Shown piece after piece: positions 20,527-29,531 of a stretch of 64,000 bases of DNA. The stretch's first letter is position 1; each line of letters opens with the position of its first letter. The stretch spans positions 6,931 through 70,930 of the forward strand of contig CAZGYD010000104.1 of the NCBI GenBank assembly GCA_964530115.1, read 5' to 3'. The translations under genes and the position numbers were made by a program. Under the pieces are notes generated by a model that had not been told where the DNA came from, ran no database searches, and was given only the letters and a program-made list of their open reading frames with translations. Source of the DNA: Fen-999 sp964530115. Lineage in GTDB: Bacteria; Pseudomonadota; Gammaproteobacteria; Burkholderiales; Rhodocyclaceae.

Positions 20527-21381
20527 TCAGGATTTCCTGCCGAGCAGGCCCTTGATCGTCTCCTGGATGTCGGCCGGCAGCAGGACGGTCTTGGCGTTTT
20601 CCGAGCCGGCGAGCCGGTTGAGCGCCGCGAGGTACTTTTCCCCGAGCATGTAGCGCATCGGTGCCTCCTCGCTGCCGATGGCCGACGCCACACGCCGGAT
20701 CGCCTCTGCGCTCGCCTCGGCGAGCGTGACCTGCGCCGTGGCATCGCGATGGGCGGCCTCCAGCCGAGCCTCGGCGGCAAGGATGGTCGCCTGCTTCTCG
20801 CCCTCGGCCTTGGTCACCATCGCCTTGCGCTCGCGCTCGGCGGCGGCCTGCATCTCCATCGCCTTCTGCATCGATGCCGAGGGCTTGATGTCCTGGATCT
20901 CGACGGATTTCACGGTCAGGCCCCAGTCGATCGCCTCGTCGGAAATGCTCTCGCGCAGCCGGGCCTTGATGCGGTCGCGGTTGGAGAGCGCCTCGTCGAG
21001 CTGCATTTCGCCGACGATGGAGCGCAGCGTGGTCATGATCAGGTTGCGAATGGCCTCGGCGAAATCGACGACGCCATAGACCGCCTTGATCGGATCCGTC
21101 ACCTTGATGAAGGCGATGGCGTTGGTGACGATCACCGCGTTGTCCTTGGTGATGACCTCCTGCTCCTGGACGTCGAGGATGATGTCCTTGGTCACCAGCT
21201 TGTAGGCGATGTTGTCGAGGTAGGGGATGATGATGTTGAGGCCCGGGTGGAGCGTGCTGTGGTATTTGCCCAGCCGCTCGACGATCCATTCCTCGCCCTG
21301 CGGCACGATGCGCACGCCCTTCAACAGCGTGACCACCGCGAAGACCAAGAGTGCGACGACGACGATGAACCCTTCGGTCAT
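20527..21381 (-). CDS. SPFH/Band 7 paraslipin
   Basis: 284 residues from an ATG at 21381 that overlaps the nfeD stop (ATGA). One N-terminal membrane segment (residues 4-22) is followed by I-V-P-Q-G-E-E-W-I-V-E-R-L-G-K-Y and an SPFH domain to about residue 190. An alanine/glutamate-rich helical tail with A-E-G-E-K-Q-A-T-I-L-A-A-E-A is typical of paraslipins. These proteins form oligomers on the inner membrane and act with NfeD partners, as the gene order here suggests. Confidence 0.92.
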   Translation of the reverse strand: MTEGFIVVVALLVFAVVTLLKGVRIVPQGEEWIVERLGKYHSTLHPGLNIIIPYLDNIAYKLVTKDIILDVQEQEVITKDNAVIVTNAIAFIKVTDPIKAVYGVVDFAEAIRNLIMTTLRSIVGEMQLDEALSNRDRIKARLRESISDEAIDWGLTVKSVEIQDIKPSASMQKAMEMQAAAERERKAMVTKAEGEKQATILAAEARLEAAHRDATAQVTLAEASAEAIRRVASAIGSEEAPMRYMLGEKYLAALNRLAGSENAKTVLLPADIQETIKGLLGRKS

Positions 21382-21821
21382 GATGCCCTCCCCACCTTGA
21401 GCAGACTGCCCTCGACGGCCAACACGCGCACCCGCTCGCCGGCGCGGATCTCCTCGTCGGCGATGCACGGCCAGGTGTCCGTGCCGAGCAGGGGCTTCTG
21501 GAAACGCACCTCGCCGCGCCCGAACGGCGCGACGTCATGGATCAGCAAGCCGATTTCGCCGATCATCTGCGGCTCCGACATGCCCACCCGCGTCTTGTGC
21601 CGTTCGGGGCGAAAGACGCGGAACCAGAGGACGATCATCGCGAGCGACAGGGCGAGCCAGATCGCCAGCTGCGCCGTCAGGCCGATGGCCGTCAGCGCGA
21701 CGACCAGCGCCAGCACGAGCGCGCCGAGCCCGAACCAGACCAGCACGAAGGCCGGCACGGCGAGCTCGGCGAGGATCAGGACGATGCCGGTGACCGCCCA
21801 GTGCCACCATTCCGGCTGCAT
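21378..21821 (-). CDS. NfeD family membrane protein
   Basis: 147 residues. Two or three membrane segments lie at residues 5-70, followed by a soluble OB-like C-terminal domain with G-E-I-G-L-L-I-H-D-V and R-V-R-V-L-A-V-E-G-S-L-L. It is the short NfeD form without the protease domain. It is coupled to the paraslipin by a 4-bp overlap and starts 18 bp after ppsA. It probably stabilises or anchors the SPFH protein. Confidence 0.88.
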   Translation of the reverse strand: MQPEWWHWAVTGIVLILAELAVPAFVLVWFGLGALVLALVVALTAIGLTAQLAIWLALSLAMIVLWFRVFRPERHKTRVGMSEPQMIGEIGLLIHDVAPFGRGEVRFQKPLLGTDTWPCIADEEIRAGERVRVLAVEGSLLKVGRAS

Positions 21822-21839
21822 TGCCCCTCCCGCAGAGGA

Positions 21840-24209
21840 TTACCTGCCGGCGAGTTTAAGCCAAGTATCGACCACCGTGTCGGGATTGAGCGAGATGCTC
21901 TGGATGCCCTGCGCCATCAGCCACTGGGCGAAGTCCGCGTGATCCGAGGGTCCCTGGCCGCAAATGCCGACGTACTTGCCGAGACGGTTGGCGGTCGAGA
22001 TCGCCATCGATAGCAGCTGCTTGACCGCCGGATCCCGCTCGTCGAACGAGTGCGCGACCAGCCCCGAGTCACGGTCGAGGCCGAGCGTCAGCTGGGTCAG
22101 GTCGTTGGAACCGATCGAGAAGCCGTCGAAGATTTCCAGGAACTGCTCCGCGAGCAGCGCATTGGACGGGATCTCGCACATCATGATCACGCGCAGACCG
22201 TTTTCACCCTTGCGCAGGCCGTTCTCGGCGAGCAGGTCGACGACGGCCCGTCCTTCGTCGAGGTTGCGCACGAACGGGATCATCAGCTCGACATTGGTCA
22301 GCCCGAGGACATCGCGGACCTTCTTCATCGCCCGGCACTCGAGTTCGAAACAATCGCGGAAGGAATGGGCGATGTAGCGCGAGGCCCCGCGGAAGCCGAG
22401 CATCGGGTTTTCCTCCTCGGGCTCGTAGATCTCGCCGCCGAGGAGCTTGCGGTACTCGTTCGACTTGAAGTCGGACATGCGCACGATCACGGGCTTCGGC
22501 CAGAACGCCGCGGCGATCGTGGCCACGCCCTCGACCAGCTTCTCGACGAAGAAGTCCGTCGGGCTGCCATAGCCGCGGGCGCGGCGGGCGATCTCCTCGC
22601 GCAGGCTTTCCTTCATCTCCGAATACTCGAGGATGGCCTTGGGATGCACACCGATCATGTTGTTGATGACGAACTCGACGCGCGCGAGGCCGACGCCCGC
22701 GTTCGGCGTCTGCGCGAACTCGAAGGCGAGTTCCGGATTGCCGACGTTCATCATGATCTTCACCGGCAGTTCCGGCAGATTGCCCATGTCCTGCGTGCTC
22801 ACCTCGAATTCCAGGCGGCCGCGATACACGTGGCCGGTATCGCCCTCGGCACAACTGACCGTGACGGTTTCGCCCTCTTCGAGGACGGCCGTCGCGTCAC
22901 CACAGCCGACGATGGCCGGGATGCCGAGTTCCCGGGCGATGATGGCGGCGTGGCAGGTACGGCCGCCGCGGTTGGTGACGATCGCCGCCGCACGCTTCAT
23001 CACCGGCTCCCAGTTGGGATCGGTCATGTCGGCGACCAGCACGTCGCCCTGCTGCACGCGGTTCATCTCGGCGGGATCCTTGACCACGCGCACCGGACCG
23101 ATGCCGATCTTCTGGCCGATCGCCCGGCCAGAGGCGAGCACCTTGCCGAACTGCTTGAGTTTGTACTTCTCGACGCGGCTGCCGGCACCCTCCTGCGACT
23201 TCACCGTCTCCGGGCGCGCCTGGAGGATGTAGATTCGTCCGTCGCGCCCGTCCTTGCCCCACTCGATGTCCATCGGCCGGCCATAATGCTTTTCGATGAT
23301 CATCGCGTAGCGCGCCAGTTCGAGCACGTCGTCGTCGCTGATCGAGAACACATGCCGCTCGGCCTCGTCGACATCGACGGTGCGCGTACTCTTGCCGGCC
23401 TCCTGCTTTTCAGCGAAGACCATCTTGATCATCTTCGAGCCGAGGCTGCGGCGGATCAGCGCCGGACGGCCCTCCGCCAGCGTCGGCTTGTGCACATAGA
23501 ACTCGTCCGGGTTGACCGCGCCCTGGACCACGGTTTCTCCGAGGCCATAGGACGCGGTGATGAACACGACGTCGCGGAAGCCCGATTCCGTGTCGATCGT
23601 GAACATCACCCCGGCAGCGCCGGTGTCCGAGCGGACCATGCGCTGGACGCCGGCGGAGAGCGCGACATCGGCATGGGCGAAACCCTTGTGCACCCGGTAG
23701 GCGATCGCCCGGTCGTTGTAGAGCGAGGCGAAAACCTCCTTGATCGCGTGCAGGATGTTCTCGTAGCCCTGGATGTTCAGGAAGGTTTCCTGCTGGCCGG
23801 CGAACGAGGCGTCCGGCAGATCTTCGGCGGTCGCCGACGAGCGCACGGCAAACGAAGCATCGGGTCCGCTGGTGGCGATCAGTGCCTCGTAATGGGCCTT
23901 GATCTCGGCTTCGAGCTGCGGCGGAAACGGTGTATCGACGACCCACCGACGGATTTGCGCACCCGTCCTGGCCAGGGCGTCGACGTCATCGACATCGAGC
24001 GCATCCAGCGCCGAGTTGATCCGCTCCGCGAGCCCCTGGTACGCCAGGAATTCGCGATAGGCCGCCGCCGTGGTCGCGAATCCGCCGGGCACCCGCACGC
24101 CGGATGAGGCCAACTGGCTGATCATCTCGCCGAGGGAGGCATTCTTGCCGCCCACCTCGCCGACGTCGGTCATGCGCAGTTGATCGAAAGCAATGACATT
24201 CCTGGCCAT
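21840..24209 (-). CDS. ppsA: phosphoenolpyruvate synthase
   Basis: 789 residues, the normal length. The ATP-grasp region begins V-G-G-K-N-A-S-L-G-E-M. The phosphohistidine motif G-G-R-T-C-H-A-A-I-I-A lies near residue 418. The PEP domain has G-S-N-D-L-T-Q-L-T-L-G near 715 and the catalytic cysteine in G-I-C-G-Q-G-P-S-D near 748. It makes PEP from pyruvate and ATP, releasing AMP and Pi, for gluconeogenesis. It is divergent from its regulator ppsR. Possible -10-like sequences occur in the 98-bp gap, but I cannot pair them with -35 boxes. Confidence 0.97.
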   Translation of the reverse strand: MARNVIAFDQLRMTDVGEVGGKNASLGEMISQLASSGVRVPGGFATTAAAYREFLAYQGLAERINSALDALDVDDVDALARTGAQIRRWVVDTPFPPQLEAEIKAHYEALIATSGPDASFAVRSSATAEDLPDASFAGQQETFLNIQGYENILHAIKEVFASLYNDRAIAYRVHKGFAHADVALSAGVQRMVRSDTGAAGVMFTIDTESGFRDVVFITASYGLGETVVQGAVNPDEFYVHKPTLAEGRPALIRRSLGSKMIKMVFAEKQEAGKSTRTVDVDEAERHVFSISDDDVLELARYAMIIEKHYGRPMDIEWGKDGRDGRIYILQARPETVKSQEGAGSRVEKYKLKQFGKVLASGRAIGQKIGIGPVRVVKDPAEMNRVQQGDVLVADMTDPNWEPVMKRAAAIVTNRGGRTCHAAIIARELGIPAIVGCGDATAVLEEGETVTVSCAEGDTGHVYRGRLEFEVSTQDMGNLPELPVKIMMNVGNPELAFEFAQTPNAGVGLARVEFVINNMIGVHPKAILEYSEMKESLREEIARRARGYGSPTDFFVEKLVEGVATIAAAFWPKPVIVRMSDFKSNEYRKLLGGEIYEPEEENPMLGFRGASRYIAHSFRDCFELECRAMKKVRDVLGLTNVELMIPFVRNLDEGRAVVDLLAENGLRKGENGLRVIMMCEIPSNALLAEQFLEIFDGFSIGSNDLTQLTLGLDRDSGLVAHSFDERDPAVKQLLSMAISTANRLGKYVGICGQGPSDHADFAQWLMAQGIQSISLNPDTVVDTWLKLAGR

Positions 24210-24307
24210 GAAGCACTCCCTCTGGTTATTTGTGTGGGCATCGACAAACGAATATTCTAGCGGTTTTGCTGCACCGCAAATAGCACGGACGGACTACGCA
24301 AGTACCC

Positions 24308-25123
24308 ATGAGAACAGTCTTTTTCGTCTCCGACGGCACCGGCATCACGGCAGAAACCGTCGGCCACAGCCTGCTGTCGCAGTTCGAGGGAATCGAATAT
24401 CGCCAGGAGCGCGTTCCCTTCGTCGATACCGCCGAAAAAGCACGCGACTGCCTGCGGCGCATCGCCGAAGCCCGCGAACGCGACGGACTCCGGCCGGTCG
24501 TCGTCAGCACGCTGGTTGCCCCCGAGGTGGTGAAATTGATCGCCTCGGCCGATGCCTTGCATCTCGATTTCATGTCCACCTTCATTTCGCCGCTCGAAGC
24601 CGAACTCGGCGTGAAATCTTCGCGCGCGATCGGCAAGGGCCACAGCCGGGCGACGAGCCAGGATTATGCGCAGCGGATCGACGCGATCAATTACACGCTC
24701 GCCCACGACGACGGCGTCACCGATGTCGATCTCGACAAGGCCGACGTGATCCTGATCGGCGTCTCCCGTTGCGGCAAGACACCGACGAGCCTCTACCTGG
24801 CCATGCAGTTCGGCATCAAGGCCGCCAACTATCCCCTGATTCCCGAGGACTTCGAGCGCAACGCCTTGCCCGAGGCCCTGGACCGGCACCGGCACAAGCT
24901 GTTCGGTCTGACCATCGCGCCGGAACGGCTCACGCGGATCCGGCAGGAACGCCGACCCGACAGCAAGTATGCCTCCCTCGACAACTGTCGCTGGGAGGTG
25001 GCCCAGGCGGAAAAGCTGATGCGCCGCGAGGGCGTGCGCTGGCTCGACTCGACCACCAAGTCGATCGAGGAGATCGCCGCGACGCTCCTGCAGACGATCA
25101 GTCTGGAAAAACATTCCTACTGA
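24308..25123 (+). CDS. ppsR: PEP synthase regulatory kinase/pyrophosphorylase
   Basis: 271 residues of the DUF299 family. The start is T-V-F-F-V-S-D-G-T-G-I-T-A-E-T. The P-loop-like motif G-V-S-R-C-G-K-T-P-T-S lies near residue 153. Proteins of this family inactivate PEP synthase by ADP-dependent phosphorylation and reactivate it by Pi-dependent dephosphorylation. The divergent ppsA makes PEP synthase the expected target; control of the PPDK in this window is less likely but possible. The 3' end overlaps the convergent binding-protein gene by 7 bp. Confidence 0.95.
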   Translation: MRTVFFVSDGTGITAETVGHSLLSQFEGIEYRQERVPFVDTAEKARDCLRRIAEARERDGLRPVVVSTLVAPEVVKLIASADALHLDFMSTFISPLEAELGVKSSRAIGKGHSRATSQDYAQRIDAINYTLAHDDGVTDVDLDKADVILIGVSRCGKTPTSLYLAMQFGIKAANYPLIPEDFERNALPEALDRHRHKLFGLTIAPERLTRIRQERRPDSKYASLDNCRWEVAQAEKLMRREGVRWLDSTTKSIEEIAATLLQTISLEKHSY

Positions 25124-26025
25124 TCGGCCGCCCTCAGCCGTTCGCCCAGTTCGCGCGCCGGCGGCAGGCGCAGTCCCAGCGACTGGGCCACGACCGTGTT
25201 GACGCCGACGGTGAATTGGTTCGGCGCCTGGAGGCGCGGCACCGGCCGGCCGTCACGGAACGACCGCAGGGTGTCGACGGCCTGGGAAACGATCTGGGGA
25301 ATCGTCGAATAGAGCGCCAGCACGGCGCCGGCCTGCTGGTAGGCCTCCGAATAGGCGACGACGGGAATGCCGGCGCGATAGGTCGTCAAGAGCAGCGACT
25401 GCACCGTGTTCCGATTGTGTACGAGCGGATCGGGCAAGGCGAGGAACAGGTCCATGTTCGGCACCAGCCGCTCGATGGCGGGAAGGAGGCCTTCCGTGCC
25501 AACGACGTTTTCCACGGCGAGCGTCATCCGTCGCTCGCCAAGACTGCGCTCCAGCGCGAGTATCGTCCTGCCTCCGGCGGGGCCAACGAGGACACCGACC
25601 CGACGCGCTGCCGGGAAAGCCAGCTGCAGGAGCGCTGTCCAGCGCTCGACCGGTTGATCGAGCACGATGGCCGATATCCGCTCCCCGGCGGGCAGCGGAT
25701 GCTCGTCGAGCGCTGAGCGTGTTACGAGAATGGAAACCAGCGGGCGGCCGGTAGTGGTTTTCGTCGCGATCGCATGCGCCCGCACACCCACCGCGACGAC
25801 GCCGGCACCGGCCTCCAGGGCAGTCGAAGGCAAGCTATCGTTCGCGCCGAGGGCGACGACCGACGGCGCGTACCCCGATTGCCTGGCTGCCTGTACCAGC
25901 AGTTCCGTGGCCGTCCGGGCAATGGCGGTGTCGTCGCCGATGATCACCAGACGTGCGTCGCTCGCCCGGCAATCGACGCCGAACTGGGCGAAAAGCATGA
26001 TGATCAGGCAGCGCAGCACCCTCAT
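25117..26025 (-). CDS. ABC transporter substrate-binding protein, PF04392-like
   Basis: 302 residues from the ATG at 26025; the frame is open further upstream but without a plausible start. There is a signal peptide of about 22 residues (M-R-V-L-R-C-L-I-I-M-L-F). Two Rossmann-like lobes follow, with G-A-N-D-S-L-P near residue 60, V-G-V-L-V-G-P-A-G-G near 135 and I-P-V-V-A-Y-S-E-A-Y near 225. This fits the ABC_sub_bind family. It starts 35 bp after the TonB receptor stop, in one probable operon. No permease or ATPase is nearby. It may hand a ligand from the receptor to another system, or act as a sensor; both are inference. Confidence 0.78.
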   Translation of the reverse strand: MRVLRCLIIMLFAQFGVDCRASDARLVIIGDDTAIARTATELLVQAARQSGYAPSVVALGANDSLPSTALEAGAGVVAVGVRAHAIATKTTTGRPLVSILVTRSALDEHPLPAGERISAIVLDQPVERWTALLQLAFPAARRVGVLVGPAGGRTILALERSLGERRMTLAVENVVGTEGLLPAIERLVPNMDLFLALPDPLVHNRNTVQSLLLTTYRAGIPVVAYSEAYQQAGAVLALYSTIPQIVSQAVDTLRSFRDGRPVPRLQAPNQFTVGVNTVVAQSLGLRLPPARELGERLRAADQ

Positions 26026-26060
26026 GGCGTTCGCGAGCGGAGGACGGAAATCACGCGCCC

Positions 26061-28094
26061 TCAATACTGGTAGCGGATGCCGAGCCAAGCCGTACGCCGT
26101 TCGACGTTCCAGGACTCGAACACGGGGACTGATCCCGTCGCGTTGACAAGCACGGCCGAAATCTCCATGCAGGAGGCGGCGAAGCGTATCCGCTTGGCCA
26201 CGCGGAGGTTCACGCGGTTGGTCGCGGGCAGGGGTGCCATCGCACCGCCGAGGGGCTGCATGGCGCCGACGTGGAAATAACCAAGGCTGGCCTGCCAGTC
26301 CTCTGGCAGGTCCTGCACCATGAGCGCGCTGACGGTATGCACGGGGCCACTCTTCCCGATCGCATCGGCATAAGGCCCTGAGCCGGCCTCGATGATGGTC
26401 CGGCTGGCACTCAGATAGAGGCTGCCACCCAGCCACGGGCGCCAGCGCAGCGTCGCCGACTGCCCGCGGACATTGGCCGAATCGAGATTCGCGCTGCCGA
26501 AGGTGTAGGCCCGTTCGGGATAGAAGAACGACCGGATCGTGGCGTTCGTGTAGCGCTCCCAGCCGATCAGGCGATCGAGCCGGTATTCGAAGATGCCGAC
26601 GTCGGCGGTCAGACGGAGCTCCGGGAACTGTCCAAACCAGGACAACTCGCTCGATCGGATCCGTTCATCCTCGAGATCCTGCCGCGTGAGCCGGGACTGC
26701 TCGAGCGCCAGTCCGGCGACGTCGCGCCGGTTGAGCGGTGGCCCCGCCAGCAGCGCTTTGAGATCGGCCGGCGCCTCGTAACGCCAGTCGACCTCCTGCT
26801 CGAACAGCGTCGGCGTCCGGTTGGCCCGGGCGAAGCGCAGGCGCAGGCTCTGGCGAGGCGTGAGATGGTGGATGAGTGCAAGACTCGGCGACAGCGACGT
26901 AGCGGTAAATGAATTGGATTCCACCATGAGGCCGCCGAAGGCGATCCACTCCGGCGACACGCGCCATTCGAGATTGCCGAAGAGACGATACAGGCGGCTT
27001 TCCAGCCAATCGTCGGTGGCGAAATACGTACGCGAACGGGCACCGTCTTGGCGAAGCTGCATGCCCCAGACCCCGCGGAGCCCTTCCTTCAATGGCAGGG
27101 TGTGCTGGAGCTCCAGATCGGTGCGCCGATGTGCATAGCCGAAATCCAGCGGGTAAGGGGCGACGTAGTACGGCCTGAAGGCATCGAGGACATACGGCAG
27201 CATTTCCCTGTGGCTGCGCTGATGGTAGGCGAACTGGAACCAAAGCTCTTCGCCGGCATTGAAGGTGCGCGTCCATCGCGCATGCAGCTGGCCGGCATCG
27301 AAATGGCCCGTCCGTGGACCGTCGGTGTGGTTCGGGATGGCATAGATGCCCTCGTCCTGCGAGCCGCCCGCGTAACCCGCCTGAATGCGCAGTTCATCCG
27401 TCATCGAGAGACGCCAATGTGACCTCAGGTTGGCGAAACGGGTCCGTCGCGTGTCCGGGAACGAATCGAGGCCATGGTCGGCGCGCTGGCCGGCACTGAG
27501 GCGCCAGCGCCAATTACCGTCGCCGCCGGCCTGGCGGGCGAAGAGGTCGCGGATGCCGTTCTCGCCAACGCGAGCCTCGACGGCGCCACCGCGTTCGGTC
27601 GCCGGATCGCGGGTGATGATGTTCACCACGCCGAGGAACGAATTGGCGCCGTAGGTCGAAGCATTGGGGCCGCGCACCACCTCGATCCGTTCGATGTCCT
27701 CGAGCGCGAGCGGCAATTCGTTCCATTCGCCGCCGCCCCAGAACGGGCTGTAAATGGAAACGCCATCGAGCAGGATCTGGAACTGCCGGAAGAAAGCGTC
27801 GCTGAAGCCGTGGAAGCCGAGGATGGGCCGATGACCCTTGTACATGCCGACGGTCATGCCCGGCACCAGCCGGAAGAGATCGACGATGTCTCGCGCTCCC
27901 GAGGCGGCGATCATGCCGCGGTCGATCACCGTGACCGAGGCCGGCGCTTCGTCGAGCGTCTGGGCGAGGCGAGAAGCCGAAAGCACGACCGGCAGCTCAC
28001 CGAAATACTCGCCAGCCGCGCCGGCCTGATCCTGGGCTATCGCCGGGCCACCGGCGAGCACCGAGCCCGTGGCGACGACCGCTATCACACGCAT
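26061..28094 (-). CDS. TonB-dependent outer-membrane receptor
   Basis: 677 residues with a signal peptide ending A-I-A-Q near residue 21. A TonB-box-like L-P-V-V-L-S-A-S follows at 33-42. The plug domain has P-A-S-V-T-V-I-D-R and E-R-I-E-V-V-R-G-P-N-A-S-T-Y-G-A-N. A beta-barrel ends with aromatic Tyr after R-Y-Q, as outer-membrane proteins do. The ligand is unknown; I see no siderophore, cobalamin or haem genes around it. Its start overlaps the RNA methyltransferase stop by 10 bp, and the binding-protein gene follows, so the pair may be read from the long upstream cluster. Confidence 0.92.
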   Translation of the reverse strand: MRVIAVVATGSVLAGGPAIAQDQAGAAGEYFGELPVVLSASRLAQTLDEAPASVTVIDRGMIAASGARDIVDLFRLVPGMTVGMYKGHRPILGFHGFSDAFFRQFQILLDGVSIYSPFWGGGEWNELPLALEDIERIEVVRGPNASTYGANSFLGVVNIITRDPATERGGAVEARVGENGIRDLFARQAGGDGNWRWRLSAGQRADHGLDSFPDTRRTRFANLRSHWRLSMTDELRIQAGYAGGSQDEGIYAIPNHTDGPRTGHFDAGQLHARWTRTFNAGEELWFQFAYHQRSHREMLPYVLDAFRPYYVAPYPLDFGYAHRRTDLELQHTLPLKEGLRGVWGMQLRQDGARSRTYFATDDWLESRLYRLFGNLEWRVSPEWIAFGGLMVESNSFTATSLSPSLALIHHLTPRQSLRLRFARANRTPTLFEQEVDWRYEAPADLKALLAGPPLNRRDVAGLALEQSRLTRQDLEDERIRSSELSWFGQFPELRLTADVGIFEYRLDRLIGWERYTNATIRSFFYPERAYTFGSANLDSANVRGQSATLRWRPWLGGSLYLSASRTIIEAGSGPYADAIGKSGPVHTVSALMVQDLPEDWQASLGYFHVGAMQPLGGAMAPLPATNRVNLRVAKRIRFAASCMEISAVLVNATGSVPVFESWNVERRTAWLGIRYQY

Positions 28095-28894
28095 GGAGCA
28101 CCTCCCTTGGAAAGGCGTTTCTGTCGTACCCCCTCGAACAGGCAGATGGCGGCAGCGGCCGCCACGTTGAGGGACTCGGTCCCGCGCGAAAGGGGTATGG
28201 TGATTTTCAGGCGGGTTGCCTGAAGCAGCCGCGCGCCGATGCCGGCGCCCTCGTTGCCGAAGATCCAGGCGACGTCACCGCTCAAGTCCGTCTCGAACGG
28301 CGAATGGCCGCCGCGGACGACGGCGGCGGCGCTCACCCCGGGGTAGCCGGCCAGGAACTCCGCCAAGTCGGCATGTTCCCGAATCTGCAGCGAAAAGTGG
28401 GCGCCCTGCCCCGCCCGCAGCACACGCGGCGTCCAGGCGCCGGCACAGCCGTGGCCGAGCACGACATCGCGGATGCCCGCTGCCGCCGCGGTTCTCAGAA
28501 TGGAGCCAACGTTGCCGGCATCCTGGACGGCATCGAGGAGAACACAGCCACCCTCGACCGCGCCAACGGGCGCATCCGGCAGTCGAATCACGGCGAGAAT
28601 GCCCACCGGCGTGCCACCACCGCTGAGTTTCCGGAACGAGGCATCGGGAATCCGCAACGCTTCAACGTGGGAACAGCCGTCCAACAGCCGGCGGACCTCC
28701 GCATGCTCCAGGCCGCTCGCGCTGACCACCAGACGTTCGGGCATGCCGACCCGCTGCAGATAGGCCTCCACGAGATGCGGGCCGATCAGCAGGGTTCGGC
28801 CCTGCCTGCGCACTTCCCGCGAGTCTTCCGCCAGGGCGACGAGCGCCTTGAGCGTCGGGTTATCGCGGGAAGTAACCGCCTTGATGTCGCGCAT
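28085..28894 (-). CDS. TrmH/SpoU family RNA 2'-O-methyltransferase
   Basis: 269 residues. The N-terminal substrate-binding domain has R-T-L-L-I-G-P-H-L-V-E-A. The SPOUT domain has its three motifs: D-A-V-Q-D-A-G-N-V-G-S-I-L-R near residue 125, I-F-G-N-E-G-A-G-I near 212, and I-P-L-S-R-G-T-E-S-L-N-V-A near 235. It methylates a ribose in rRNA or tRNA; the exact site is not predictable. It lies 73 bp downstream of rnhB in the same direction. The linker R-K-L-S-G-G-G-T-P-V-G-I, where relatives have S-x-T-x-T-P-x-G, coincides with repeat copy 8. Confidence 0.9.
   Translation of the reverse strand: MRDIKAVTSRDNPTLKALVALAEDSREVRRQGRTLLIGPHLVEAYLQRVGMPERLVVSASGLEHAEVRRLLDGCSHVEALRIPDASFRKLSGGGTPVGILAVIRLPDAPVGAVEGGCVLLDAVQDAGNVGSILRTAAAAGIRDVVLGHGCAGAWTPRVLRAGQGAHFSLQIREHADLAEFLAGYPGVSAAAVVRGGHSPFETDLSGDVAWIFGNEGAGIGARLLQATRLKITIPLSRGTESLNVAAAAAICLFEGVRQKRLSKGGAPCV
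28608..28632 (-). repeat. dispersed repeat copy 8 (inside TrmH-family gene, diverged)
   Basis: Three or four changes from consensus. Sense orientation and the K-L-S-x-G-x-T-P frame match copies 1 and 5. The protein motif here is close to what the family needs anyway, so chance similarity cannot be excluded. Confidence 0.5.
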
Positions 28895-28967
28895 GCTATC
28901 TCTACTGGGGATTCCGGCTCGGAGCTTAGCATCATGCCGCTTTCATCGCTCCGCCAATGACCTGGGA

Positions 28968-29531
28968 TCAACGTTCGTCCAGCAGTTCCCTGACAGGAGA
29001 AAAACTGCGCCGATGTGCAGGAGTCGGCCCGAATCTGCGCAAGGCCTCGAGGTGCAAGGCCGTGCCGTAGCCCATGTGGCGGTCGAACCGGTATTCGGGA
29101 TAACGCGCATGCAGGGTGAGCATTTCCGCATCACGCGCCGTTTTGGCGAGGATCGACGCCGCCGAGATCTCGGCGACCGTGGCATCCCCGCCGACGATCG
29201 CGCGTGCCGGCATCGGCAGGTCGGGGCAGCGGTTGCCATCGATCAGCACCTCTGCGGGACGGAGCGCGAGGCCGGCGACCGCACGGGACATGGCCAGCAT
29301 GGTCGCCCGGAGGATGTTGAGCCGGTCGATCTCCTCGACCGTGGCGAAGGCTACCGACCAGGCCAGCGATTCCTGCCGGATCCTTGCCGCGAGACGTTCC
29401 CGCTGCCGCGCCGAGAGCTTCTTCGAATCGGCGAGGCCTTCGATCGGCCGACCGGCATCGAGGATCACGGCCGCCGCGCAGACGGGACCGGCCAGCGGAC
29501 CGCGGCCCGCTTCGTCGACACCGCAGATCAT
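28968..29531 (-). CDS. rnhB: ribonuclease HII
   Basis: 187 residues beginning M-I-C-G-V-D-E-A-G-R-G-P-L-A-G-P, with the metal-binding Asp and Glu. Further landmarks are I-D-G-N-R near residue 98 and H-M-G-Y-G-T near 152. It removes RNA from RNA-DNA hybrids and single ribonucleotides from DNA. The start overlaps the lpxB stop (ATGA), the usual place of rnhB at the end of this cluster. Confidence 0.95.
   Translation of the reverse strand: MICGVDEAGRGPLAGPVCAAAVILDAGRPIEGLADSKKLSARQRERLAARIRQESLAWSVAFATVEEIDRLNILRATMLAMSRAVAGLALRPAEVLIDGNRCPDLPMPARAIVGGDATVAEISAASILAKTARDAEMLTLHARYPEYRFDRHMGYGTALHLEALRRFGPTPAHRRSFSPVRELLDER

Noticed and set aside
25709..25731. GCGTGTTACGA near the centre of the binding-protein gene as a repeat copy
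   Set aside because: Only 11 bases match; the CTCAG half is absent, and the encoded peptide is ordinary for the gene.
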